Origin: Epiperipatus broadwayi | Taxonomy: Eukaryota > Onychophora > Udeonychophora > Euonychophora > Peripatidae | NCBI GenBank assembly: GCA_028023455.1 | Contig: JAQFVV010006472.1 | Coordinates: 1,055,886-1,119,885 of the forward strand | Reading direction: 5' to 3' | DNA length: 64,000 bases | In this document: one piece after another, positions 33,350 through 43,754 of the stretch | Layout of the letters: every line of letters starts with the position of its first letter | Position numbering within the stretch: the first letter of the stretch is position 1 | The notes under the pieces: model-generated | Databases searched by the model: none | What the model was told of the DNA's origin: nothing | What the model saw: only the letters and a program-made list of their open reading frames with translations | Translations under genes and position numbers: made by a program

Positions 33350-35010
33350 GGACAAAGTCAGCAACTATCTTACACCAATTTTTGTCTATCGATATTCCAA
33401 AAATTGTTGACAAACTTATAAAGTCATTGAATAATGCTGGAAGACAAAAATAGTGAGAGATCATAGTGGAATAATACTTTACAAGCTCTTGTCATAAGGT
33501 CTGAACACTTTTACAAAAACTTTCTGGATAAAAATACCTGTGAAATAACAAATTGTCAGTATTATGTATCAGGCTTCAAAACTCCAAAATTAATAGAATG
33601 AAAAAAAGGATCATTAGAGCAGAATTTGCAAACTATTCCTTATACAATGTTCCACTAATATCAATCTGAAAAAATATGTAATTGTTCTTGAACTTGATTG
33701 TATTAAAACAGAAAAGGCTCTCAGAAGCAGATAGCATACTTTCAAAGTTTTAGAAAATTTAGGATCTAAAACCAAATTATGATTGGAAAATCTATTCAGT
33801 AATATTATTCATACCGAATCTATTTCAAAAATTAAATGTATTGACAAAACTATGGCAATCTTAAAACCAAATAAGACTAACAATGATCCAAGAAACATAT
33901 AGTCCAATATCATTATTATGTGTTTTATACAAACTTTTTGAAAGAATCATATTAAAATTTTTACCAAAAGTTAAGAATCACTTAACTGTTGAGCATACTT
34001 AATTTAAGCTAGAAAAAAACTATTGTGAACGAGTTTTACATTTAACAATTCTTATTAAAAAGGGCTTTTAAATTAAATTGAAAACTGAAGGGACTTTTAT
34101 TTATCTAACTTCAGTGTATTACTCTATTTGAAAAAAATTATTTTAAAGTTTTTTTTAATTCTTAAATGCAGGAAAACCATTTATTTATTTGACAAAATAC
34201 TTTCCAATAGGAAAATTCAAGAGACGTTAAATTACTATCATAGAAAATATAAAATGGTACAGAATGGTCTTTTACATCGTTTAATTTTCTCACCTATTTT
34301 ATTTAATATGTTCCTTACTAATCTTCCTGAAACGACATCAGGAAATTGTTTTATGCTGATAATATTGCTTTCATTTCTCAAAAGTGTTATTTTTCTGAAA
34401 TAGAAAAGTCTCTTAATAACGATATGGAAAGATTGGAAATCTTTATCAAAGATTGGGGTCTTATTCATAATGATAAAAGCAACATGCTTAAATTTTTATC
34501 TAAGCAATGAGGAATCATCTCTAATCTAAATAACATTTTGAAATAATGGACTGAAGCATAATTCCACTCTATGCTCTTAAGAGTCTAATTTATTTTCCTC
34601 ATTTAATTAAGAACAGATCTAATTTTTAAAAATGCTTTTTTTTTGGAAAGTGATTAGTCACTTTTTGAAATTGTGATGCAAATATTTTATAAGCAGTTTC
34701 CTTATCTCCAACATATTTGGCAGGAAATATCATGGCCCCATTTGGAAGAAAAAGTTCCCACATTAAATTTTTGGATGCTCAATTAAATTTTGCCATGAAA
34801 AATATTATTAATGCACTCAACTTTGCTTCAATGCAGTGGTGTTCTGTTTTTTCACATATATTTCCACCAGATATTAGAAGAAAAGTTGTTTTATAGAAAA
34901 TGTATAAGAAGCTGTTAGGCAGATCAGATTTGCAAATAACTCAAGATATAGTTTTATCACTTAAGACTCATTTCAAATCAAGATTTCATTTTTGGATGTT
35001 CTAACAAAAA
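33350..35010 (+). pseudogene. Decayed Jockey/CR1-type LINE reverse transcriptase
   Basis: Plus-strand fragments in correct order: a KPNKTNNDP then SIIIMCFIQTFFERI-like block (the usual KP...RPISLL...YKLFERI), a YCERVLHLTILI block, GLLHRLIFSPILFNMFLTNLPE (motif B and after, shifted from QGLPQGSVLSPILFN), an ADNIAFISQ-type motif C in another frame, IEKSLNNDMERLEIF, and a late FPPDIRRKVV...LKTHFKSRFHFWM block. Many stops; the catalytic YADD is altered. It is a different LINE lineage from LINE A-D. Confidence 0.7.
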
Positions 35011-35587
35011 TATACAATCAAAGAATTATGGCATAAAAATGAAATTATTATAAAGTTCCAAACAATTTTTTTTCAGAATCAATAATAAATCCAGCTAGAT
35101 TTGATGTTGGTAGTTGCAACTGGAGTCTCTTCAATAGATTCAGGACGACATATAATCAATGTGCTCATCTGCTTTTCACTCATCAAGATATTAAATGTGG
35201 GTAAATATAAACTACAAACAACAAAGTTAATGTCAGCCAAATCTATGACTGTGGTGGCAGAATTACATGACATAAAAAAGCCATTGGTGAATCTATATCC
35301 TCGTTGGATTATGATATTTTGTTAGTTTTCTACCATTAAAAAATCTATAAGTTATTTGTCTATTCACAAAGAATAGCATAATGTCATTCAATTTTTACTT
35401 TAGTACATTTTTAGATAAAGGCTTATCATCAACTTTTATGAAACAAATTCGTGTTTGATTACAAAATGTATATAAAATGTTTTCAGATTTTAATCTTGAT
35501 CATATAAAGGCTTTTTAAAGATAATGAAGTAACTAATGAAAAATATATAGAAATAAAACTTTAGCAAAGATATTTCTAGATAATTTT
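35011..35587. other. Unassigned AT-rich DNA
   Basis: Two overlapping open frames on opposite strands (35079-35325) have no recognisable motif and look like chance. Nothing else seen. Confidence 0.4.
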
Positions 35588-36053
35588 AAATGCTTTCTAT
35601 TGCAAAATTTATCGAAAAAGCTTGTTTAGAGCTATTAGCATGCTTGTTATATTATATTTATAAATACAAGCTAATTAAGTCCCATGATGTATTACTTGGT
35701 TTCCTTACTATTATAGTTTGGCTTTTAAGCCTTTGTGATGTTATATTGTTAAGGCTAATAATATATTATGTAACTGAATTTAATTCACTTCCATATGGCT
35801 ATTTAAGTTAGATAGTTTAATTTGAAAACATATAGAAGTCTGAAGTTTTCAGATTTTCTACTTAATAGTTAAGTATTTGATAAATGTTGGGCTGGAGTTT
35901 GTATTTTAAATTTAGTGTCTGACTGTCCTAGTACTTCACTGATGAGAGCGATTAGCTCAAAACCAGTTTGAAGATTGGTATAATTCTAGTTTTTTTAATG
36001 CTTTCTCTTGTAGCACTTATTAAAAAAGCTTGTTTAGAGCTATTAGCATGCTC
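35588..36053 (+). mobile_element. Hammerhead-bearing repeat of ~410 bp (1.1 copies)
   Basis: A 56-base block (ATGCTTTCTNTTG...AGCTATTAGCATGC) occurs at 35588-35643 and again at 35998-36053, 410 bases apart. Between them is one hammerhead-like motif on the plus strand (35934-35973). The layout is a monomer plus the start of the next, as in tandem retrozyme or PLE terminal repeats. The LTR element starting at 36059 cuts it off. Confidence 0.6.
35934..35973 (+). ncRNA. Type I hammerhead ribozyme with a mutated core
   Basis: Stem I CTTCA/TGAAG pairs perfectly. Core CTGATGA at 35939-35945, stem II GAGC-gatta-GCTC, then AAAA where GAAA is required, then a two-pair stem III AC-ca-GT and cleavage base T. 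The G-to-A change at the core G (G12 in hammerhead numbering) should abolish cleavage. Confidence 0.6.
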
Positions 36054-36244
36054 ATTATTGTAAGAATATGTAAACTTCTCACATATAGATTGTGATAAAA
36101 CATAAACTTTTCACATATATACATGATTAATAGATACATCATTTTTATACTATATATATAAATTATAACTTTTTGGGCTATACCATGTATTGTTTTCCAT
36201 TAAACACCGATATTTCGACAGAATAGCAACCGCCATTATCAAGG

Positions 36245-37135
36245 TTAACTTTTGAAAGAAAAACCGTTAGATCTTAACAAATAACATGACTGTGTGCAAG
36301 ATGAAAAATGAGATTCAAGTTCAGCATTCACAATATGAGGCTTATCAAAATGTTTATTTCCCTCAGTATTTTTACCTATTAATTTTAAGTTAATATTGGA
36401 TAAAATGAAAGGTTTCCACATAGATGGAATACGTTGTGTTTCATCAGTTCTATTTAAACTAGTAGGTCTCTTTAATTTTTCAATTGTCTCTCTCATGGTT
36501 CTTAAATCATATCTTTCCAAATTAGCAAGTATTTTTGTATTGTCAAAATTAGGTTTGTGACCAGTTTCTAAATAATGGGAAGTAAAATCTGATGTGCTAA
36601 TTTTTTGATGAAAAGCATTTTTATGTTCCTTAATTCTGACATTAATTTGTCTATTAGACTGACCCACATAGCCTCTTGAGCACTGGAAACATGGAATTTC
36701 ATAAACTTCTTGGTGTTCCAAAAATATTCTGTCTTTAGGTTTATACAAAAAATCACCAATTTTTTTGCCAGTAGAAAAAGTGGTCTTTATATTAAAACAA
36801 GATAGTCTTCTACTGATTTTATCAGTAACCCTCCTAATGTAAGGCAAAATTACTCTATTAAAAGAGGAATTATCAATTCTATCCTTTTTTTTCTTTTTAG
36901 TATTAATATTATATAAAGCCTTACATATGATGTTTTTATTATAATTATTAGAAAGCAGAATACTTTTTGTAAGTTCTATTTCTTGAGAAAGATGTTCTTT
37001 ATCAGATAGATTATAAGCTCTAATGAAAAGATTTTTAGCTACAGAAAAAAATTGTGCAGGATGATGATGATCTGTTTGTATGAGTGGATTTTCTGTAAAC
37101 TGATATTGACAATGTTTCATCACATTTTCTTGCAA
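36245..37135 (-). CDS. Penelope GIY-YIG endonuclease domain with connector
   Basis: A 296-residue open frame. The N-terminus (to about 45) belongs to the RT connector (QYQFTENPLIQTDHHHP, FSVAKNLFIRAY). The endonuclease follows: QEVYEIPCFQC (142-152), GYVGQSNRQ (155-163) and RIKEHKNAF (167-175), then TGHKPNFDNTKIL and IPSMWKPF. This is the long intact half of the polyprotein, in register with the RT fragments upstream apart from the duplication near 37170. The Met start is only the first in-frame codon after the break. Confidence 0.82.
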   Translation of the reverse strand: MQENVMKHCQYQFTENPLIQTDHHHPAQFFSVAKNLFIRAYNLSDKEHLSQEIELTKSILLSNNYNKNIICKALYNINTKKKKKDRIDNSSFNRVILPYIRRVTDKISRRLSCFNIKTTFSTGKKIGDFLYKPKDRIFLEHQEVYEIPCFQCSRGYVGQSNRQINVRIKEHKNAFHQKISTSDFTSHYLETGHKPNFDNTKILANLERYDLRTMRETIEKLKRPTSLNRTDETQRIPSMWKPFILSNINLKLIGKNTEGNKHFDKPHIVNAELESHFSSCTQSCYLLRSNGFSFKS

Positions 37136-37239
37136 TTAAAACATCTAGAAAAGAAAGTCATCTGTTTGCAATTAAAACATCTAGAAAAGAAAGTGATCTG
37201 TTATTTTACAATTCCATAGTAATATTAAATACGCTTAAC

Positions 37240-38330
37240 GTATATAGTGAAATTAAATTCAACGATGCCAATTATTTATAAAAGCTAGAAAAGAATTTAA
37301 AGAATCAATTCCATGAGGCCATATGACAAAAGTATCATCCACATATCTAAGCCAAATAGAAGGTTTTTTAGTAGCTGCACATAATACTTGACTTTCAAAA
37401 TTGTCCATGAAAAGATCAGCAATGACAGGTGACAATGGGGATCCCATAGAAAGTCCTTTAATTTGTTTAAACAGTTGAGAATTATAAACAAAAAATGTAT
37501 TTTCAAGGCAGTGCTTTGCTAATGGAATAATAAAATCAGGTAAATCATTGTACTGATCTATTATATTTAATGCTTCTTCAACAGGAATATTAGTAAACAT
37601 AGAAGAAACATCAAAACTAACCAATAAATCAGTTCCAATTAGTTTTAAGTTTTAATTATTGAAATAAAATGGCTTGAATTTTTAATTCTTGATGGAATCT
37701 TGTCTGTCAATGGTTGTAAGCATTGGGCTAAATATCTAGCCAAAGCATGTGTAGGAGAGCCTATAGCACACACAATAGGTCACAATGTTATCTCAGGTTT
37801 ATGAATTTTAGGAAAATCATAAAATTTAGGATATAATGAAGAACCTTCTCTTGGAGAAATTTTAATTTTCATATCTTCATCTATACTAGAATGTTTGATA
37901 AGACATTTTGTCTTTTTCTCTAAATATGTCAGAGGATCTCTAATAATCTTTTTATAAGTTCCATCATTTAATAAATCTACAATTTTATTATTATAATCCA
38001 AACGATCAAGAACAACAGTAGAATTACCCTTATCTGCTGGAATAACAACAATTGAATCATCTTTTTTTAAATTTTGAAGTGCAATAAATTCTCCTTTAGA
38101 TAAATTTTTTTTGGTGGTTTTATATTTTTTAAGACATCACAAACTTCAAATCTAATAAGATCAGCTGTGTATAAATCTATATTTTTTAAGGAAGATTCTA
38201 TATTGCATATAATATTTTCAACTGGAACACGTTTAGGAGCCAAAGCATAATTAAAACCTTTTTCCAACAGAGAAATTTCATCACAAGAAAGTTTACAATG
38301 GGATAAATTTTTTACATATGAATCATTCAC
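37240..38330 (-). pseudogene. Penelope RT domain (frameshifts, one stop)
   Basis: Segments in order: N-terminal LSCDEISLLEKGFNYALAPKR (38330-38067), YKKIIRDPLTYLEKK and FYDFPKIHKPEITL (38001-37780), a PIVCAIGSPTHALARYL block with its first Arg codon turned to TGA, then 37624-37259 with FDVSSMFTNIP, LSMGSPLSPVIADLFM and the catalytic RYVDDTFV. All fit the PLE RT order. A 37-base tandem duplication at about 37130-37205 disrupts the frame before the endonuclease. Catalytic Asp residues are present, but the gene is broken. Confidence 0.85.
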
Positions 38331-39435
38331 AGTATTATTAGTAAATTATTTTTTTGTCTACTTATCAATAAAGAAAATTTCTTCTTTTGTTTCAAAGTTT
38401 TAAATTCTGAATCCTTAACAGATCGAAAATAAACAATTTTATCAAATAAATACTTGTTTTAATAAAATTAAAACATTAAGATGATTTTTTTTATTCATTT
38501 ACATAAAATAATTGTTTGAACTAATTATTTTTACTAACCAGAACATTATCATGGAAACAACTTTAGGACAATATCACATCCTAGCAACTAAACACAAAGG
38601 AAATGAATTTTTATAATCCAATTATTAATTATAATAATTAATAATAGAATATGAAATCATGAAAAGCATATAGTATATTCAATACATGGTACTGGAAGTC
38701 AATTTTACTATAAAAACTGGATCAAATAATTTAAAAATTAATTCTATCTTTTATCAATGTACTAGATACCATGCTTAATCATTTTGTTGTGTTCAAAATC
38801 AGAACATATTAAACAATGGATCAATAGTTTGAAGAACTTTTTTATTGATATAAAATTTTTATTATAAAGAACTTTAATATTATTCAATAAAAAGAGTAAA
38901 TTAATTACTCTTAATTAATATTAATCATACTTTCAGAATGAAATTATATCTATTTTTCATTTGTTAATTAAAAAAATTCATAAGATCATTCTAAACCGCT
39001 ATTCTAAGAAGGCAAATTTAGTCAAAAAACATTCATATATTAAATTAAATATTTTAAGAAGATAAAAAAATAAAAATGCATCATGGGTAAATACCATTTG
39101 TCATAGGATGAAATACTATTGTTTTAACTATCAAAGGATAATATGATTGTAATGTGAAATCAAAAATTAATAAATAATTAAATAAATATCGACATTAATG
39201 CTTAAATAGAGAAATCAATCACTTAAAAATACAATTTTAAAGTTAAGTATTAACTTTAATAACAACTATAATAATAAAAAAGTAGGAAAAGTTAAAATTA
39301 CATAAAAAGAAAAAGACAGAATAAAATCCTATGACAGATAATCTTTTAATAAATAAGGAATAAATAAATCTATAAAACAAAGTTCATGATTACAAAAAGT
39401 TAATCTAAATTACTTCATCTTGAAATTGATAATAA

Positions 39436-41347
39436 TATGGAAAAAGAAATGGAGACATGAAATGAAGTAATTATACAAGATATAGAGGGTAATACTGCAG
39501 GCAGTATAAATGAGAAAGAAGACATAGGTATGAGAAAAAAGACAGGTATATATAGGAGTGTCCAAACATTGGAAACCCATAAGACTTCAGATCAATCTAA
39601 TAGAAAAGAAGAGAAAGCTAATGACTCATCATTAAATCAAATGATGTTGATGATGCAAAAAATATTCACACAGTTTAACAATGATATTTCTACAATAATA
39701 GAAATTTTAAATGCAAATGTATCTACAAGGATGAAAAACTTGAATGCAAATGTGACCAGTGAACTGTTCAAAAAATTAGACAATTTAAGAATAGAATTGA
39801 AAGATGAGGTATCACATATACAAACTAAAATGGATAATAAAATACAAAAAATTCAGAAAGTCATTGAAGAAAAGAATTGTAATTTCCAAAAAAGGTTTAC
39901 TGAACTTGAGATAAAGTTAGAAAACAAAATGGAAATCAAACATATGGAAATGAAAAGTATATATAATAATCTTCAAGATGAACTCTACACAAATCAAGAA
40001 GAAAATAAAAGAAACATGAATAAGAAGATGAAAAGCATCTATGTAGAAAATAATAATCACAAAAAGGAACAAGAAATTCAAATATATAACCAAAAAAAAA
40101 TTCAATCCATTGAAAATGATTGCCAATGCCTTACTGTCAAACAAGACTTAATAGATGGAGATGTGAAACAAAATAAAAATAATATTGAAATATTATTAGA
40201 AAATTAGTCAAGTATATTAACCCAACTAGAATATAAAAATATAACAATAGAACAAATGATAAAAGGTTAAAGGAATGAATATGATAAAGAATGACAATGA
40301 TAGAAAACCATACACAAACTATCAAAAAGATTGAACCATCTAATCTGGAAGAAGATACCACTGCAGATAAACTAAACTGCATAATGGAAGCTATCAATAA
40401 AATGAGGGAGAGTCACATTAAAAAGGGTTGTCAAGATGAAACAGTAAATGAGATGGAAGTTTGCAAATGAGACAAAACAATAATGAAGATGTTATCTATT
40501 TCATAGAAAAACATACAAGACATCACAATATGCAATCACCTGTTAATGTCCAAAAGGAATATATTAATAACCCCAACCATACACTCCAAACTAATGCAAT
40601 AAACCAATTCATGAAATTGAAAAGATTCCAGGGTTTTACTAATGAAACTCCAATAGAACATTTGAAGAGTTTAAACTTATATTTTCCTATTAATAATAAT
40701 CTTACAGAAGGTGAAAAGTTAATAGTGGCATATAGACATTTACAAGGGGATGCTTTATCTTGGTGGGAATCATTATTCAAAATACCTAAAATGTTTGATG
40801 AATATCAAACATTACTAATAAAAAAAATTCTGGAATAATGACTGCCAAGAAGCATTATTATATCAAATTTTTTAGGAAAAAATACAGAAGTATTCCTGAT
40901 GAGACACTTATTAAGTTTTTTCAGAGACAAATAGCTAAATTGAAAACCCTTGATACTTACCACCTTAGTCAAAATCAAATCATACAAATTGTAAAACACA
41001 ATTTACCTTTAAAGATCAAGCAATATTTATTATAAGCTAATACACAAAATATTGAACAGATTGCAGATGTGTTATATAATATAGATTCCAATAATCAGAA
41101 TATGAATCAAAAATATTTAGAAAAGAAGAAAGAAGATATACCAATAAATGATATCAGGTACAAAAGAAGAAAGAATAATAATAATTCTAGCCATCCACTA
41201 ACTAAAATAATAAAGGATAATGATAACACAGAAAACAAAATAGATACTGATATGCATCAAATTTTAAATATCAATAATACAGCATCTACTAGTGGATTAT
41301 GCAAAACAAAGGGTGGATATGATAAAAACATCCAAAATAACAAGTAA
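39436..41347 (+). pseudogene. Gag of the gag-pro LTR element (several stops)
   Basis: From about 39436 the reading gives an acidic N-terminus, then 39530-40207 (225 residues), a Lys/Glu/Asn-rich coiled coil. After a break, 40461-40838 contains the capsid signature MKLKRFQGFTNETPIEHLKSL...LQGDALSWWESLFK...FDEYQTLL, and 40838-41035 continues with IPDETLIKFFQRQIAKLK...LPLKIKQYLL. 41069-41347 is a basic, Asn/Lys-rich tail. No clear CCHC knuckle. The WWESL motif equals WWQSL in the giant-LTR element, so the two gags are related. Confidence 0.75.
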
Positions 41348-41448
41348 ATCAAATTAAAGAGAGTCTTGGGAAATAGTTTCTCTTCTCAAGAACCCATATC
41401 AAAAATGAGAACCAAAAATAAATTATTAATTAGAGAATCACTAACATA

Positions 41449-41856
41449 ATGTGTTCAGAAGAAGATAAAATACCTGATTATGCTATACAAAACTGCCCAA
41501 TAGTATAAATATTCTTTGAAGATTTACTAGTAAATGTTTTATTAGACATTGGTAGCCAAATATCAGTAACTTCTAATATATTTTATAACAAATTGTTAAA
41601 TAAAAACCCACACCTTAAAACCCTTCCTTTAAAATCAATTCAGGTTACCATGGCTAATAATAGAAAAGCCAAACTAATACAAAAACAAATCTGGATCGAA
41701 TTGAAGATTCAACAAACAGTTATCTATCATGTGTTTTTAATATTAAATGGTCTCATTTTAGGGATAGATTTCTTACATCTGAATCCTTTAATCGATTTTT
41801 CAGAAAAATTAGAGCAGGTGATGAGATTTTTAAATATGAAATGTGGGAGTAGGTAA
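41449..41856 (+). pseudogene. Retropepsin-like aspartic protease of the gag-pro element
   Basis: The frame reads CSEEDKIPDYAIQNCPIV, a stop, then EDLLVNVLLDIGSQISVTSN (catalytic D-[IT]-G-S loop, normally DTG[AS]) and near the end LILGIDFLHLNPLIDF (the ILG-D flap-side signature). This is the usual Ty3/Gypsy retropepsin arrangement. The Thr of DTG is replaced by Ile. One in-frame stop lies just before the domain. The frame ends at 41856, only 91 bases before the right LTR, leaving no room for RT. Confidence 0.72.
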
Positions 41857-41946
41857 ATTCATTCCCATACATGTTAAATAAAAGACCAAGAATTAAAATT
41901 TAAAAAAAAAATTCAATTTATTTTAATTTCTTAAGTCAAGAGGAAA

Positions 41947-42788
41947 TGTGAGAGTACATAAACTTTTCACATACATATTGTGATAATATATAAACTTTTC
42001 ACATACATATATATGATTAGTAAATACATCATATTGTTATACTATATATATATATTAAATAAATACTTGTTTTAATAAGATTAAAACATTAAGATGATTA
42101 TTTTATATATATATTAAATAAATACTTGTTTTAATAAGATTAAAACATTAAGATGATTATTTTTTTTATTCATTTATATAAAATAATTCTTTAAACTAAT
42201 TATTTTTACTAACCAGAATGTAAACAAAGAAACAACCTTAGGGTCAATATTGCATCCTAGCAACTAAACACAAAGGAAATGATATTTTAGAATCCAATTA
42301 TAATAATTAGTAATAGAATATGAAATTATGAAAAGCATATAGTATATTCAATACATGCCACTGGAAGTTGATTCTACTATAAAAACTGGATCAAATAATT
42401 TAAAAGTTAATCCTATCTTTTGTTAATGTACTAGATGCTACACTTAATCATTTTGCTGTGTTCGAAATCAGAACATATTAAAAGATGGATCAATAGTTTG
42501 AACAAACTTTCTTATTGATATAAAATTTTCATTATAAAAAACTTTAATGTTATTCAATAAAAAGAGTAAATTAATTACTCTTAATTAATATTAATCATAA
42601 TTTCAGAACAAAATTATATCTATTTTTTATTTGTTAAAGAAACTTGTAAGATCATTCTAAACCAGTGTTCTAAAAAAAAACAAATTTAGTCAAAAAACAT
42701 TCATATATTAAATTAAATATTTTAAAAAAATAATGTGTTATGGTTAAATATCACTTATCATAGGATGAAATGCTATTGTTTTAACTGA
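41947..42788 (+). repeat. Right LTR of the gag-pro element
   Basis: Starts TGTGAGAGTACAT after AAGAGGAAA. Contains a tandem duplication of ~64 bases (AAATAAATACTTG... at about 42056 and 42120) not seen in the left LTR. Similarity to the left LTR ends at TTGTTTTAACT. Confidence 0.72.
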
Positions 42789-43484
42789 AATCAATGTAAT
42801 TTTATATTTCTACTAAATGCCCAAAGTATATGTATATTGCATCTATATAATTCAAAATAAAATTTTAATTGGTAGCAAAATAACCTGGAGAAGATGTCAA
42901 CTTCACACAATAGGAAAGATCTTAAACAACAGAATATTCTGATTGCCCCTTCAATGTTTGATTACCAAAGAACATAGAACTTTATCATTAAGAAGCAATT
43001 TGAATCTCATCATGAAAAGGAATAGGAGAATTCCATTGAATTTAATACATCTTATCATATTTGTCTACTATATGCCTTTGCTATTTAAAATTTATTTCCT
43101 TTGCTTCCAAGACTCGTTTACATTGGAATACTCCATTCAAGAAAATTATTAAATGAAAAGGAATGGAAAGATCATTGATTCACACTTTTTTATATTTAAT
43201 AAAATTTAGGTCTTCTATTTTTTTTTCTTGAAAGCAACATTGACTGGGGTAAATTTAAAACAAATTCAATATGAATGTAAGATTTTATTGTTCTTTATAT
43301 TTAACTTATTCATGACAGAACAGAGTTTTGTTTCTTACTAACTCAAATAACTTGACAATATTTGTTTATTATTCTTGTGTATATGATTAACATCCTTGAC
43401 TGAAAGGTCTTTATTTTATAATCATAACCATACACAAAATGGATATTTATAAATTCGAATTCCCTTGCAAGGATTGTATTACAT
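42789..43484. other. Unassigned DNA
   Basis: A 69-codon frame at 42943-43152 has no recognisable motif. No other feature seen. Confidence 0.4.
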
Positions 43485-43720
43485 AAATCATCATTAATAT
43501 ATATATATATAAAAACAAAAAAAGACTTATAAATCCAAGAAATAAATCATCATTAATATATATATATATAAAAACAAAAAAAGACTTATAAATCCAAGAA
43601 ATAATATTATATTTCAACCAGAGGACTGGTTTTCATCAGAAAGAAAAAAAAATAACCAGTCCTCTGGTTGAAATATAATATTATTTCTTGGATTTATAAG
43701 TCTTTTTTTTTGTTTTTATA
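43485..43720. repeat. 59-bp direct repeat plus a near-perfect 65-bp-arm hairpin with a hammerhead-like motif
   Basis: 43485-43543 and 43544-43602 are tandem copies. 43567-43631 and 43654-43719 are inverted copies with a 22-base spacer. On the minus strand 43639-43612 reads CTGATGA, then AACCAG-tcct-CTGGTT as a six-pair stem (one extra A), then GAAA, as in hammerhead stem II and core. Stems I and III are not convincing. This looks like a PLE or retrozyme end. Confidence 0.6.
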
Positions 43721-43754
43721 TGTATTTCCTTTGGTTAGTTTGTTATATATATAT

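Larger units (their letters stand above)
36166..38443 (-). mobile_element. Penelope-like element with RT and GIY-YIG domains
   Basis: PLEs encode one polyprotein with a telomerase-related RT followed by a GIY-YIG endonuclease. Both domains are recognisable on the minus strand, broken by a few stops and shifts. At the 3' side (minus strand, about 36236-36180) the sequence TTGATAATGGCGG...CTGTCGAAATATC has the hammerhead-type arrangement seen in PLE ends, with a degraded core. It is inserted in the left LTR of the gag-pro element, so it is younger. Confidence 0.85.
36059..39131 (+). repeat. Left LTR, interrupted by a Penelope-like element
   Basis: 36059-36165 matches 41947-42055 and 38444-39131 matches about 42119-42788, including CCTAGCAACTAAACACAAAGG and TCATAGGATGAAAT. 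The 2.3 kb between the two halves is the PLE. Confidence 0.72.
36059..42788 (+). mobile_element. LTR retrotransposon with gag and protease but no reverse transcriptase
   Basis: The right LTR (41947-42788) starts TGTGAGAG after a purine tract (AAGAGGAAA). The left LTR starts TGTAAGAA at 36059 and is split by a PLE, resuming at about 38444 with AAATAAATACTTG and ending near 39131. The interior (about 39132-41946) encodes a coiled-coil gag with capsid motif and an aspartic protease, then goes straight into the 3' LTR. No RT, RNase H or integrase is visible. LTR divergence is moderate. The exact 3' LTR end and target duplication cannot be resolved. Confidence 0.75.

Noticed and set aside
35079-35325. 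Overlapping 64- and 74-codon frames on opposite strands
   Set aside because: No motif, no repeat relation, and length expected by chance in a GC-richer patch.
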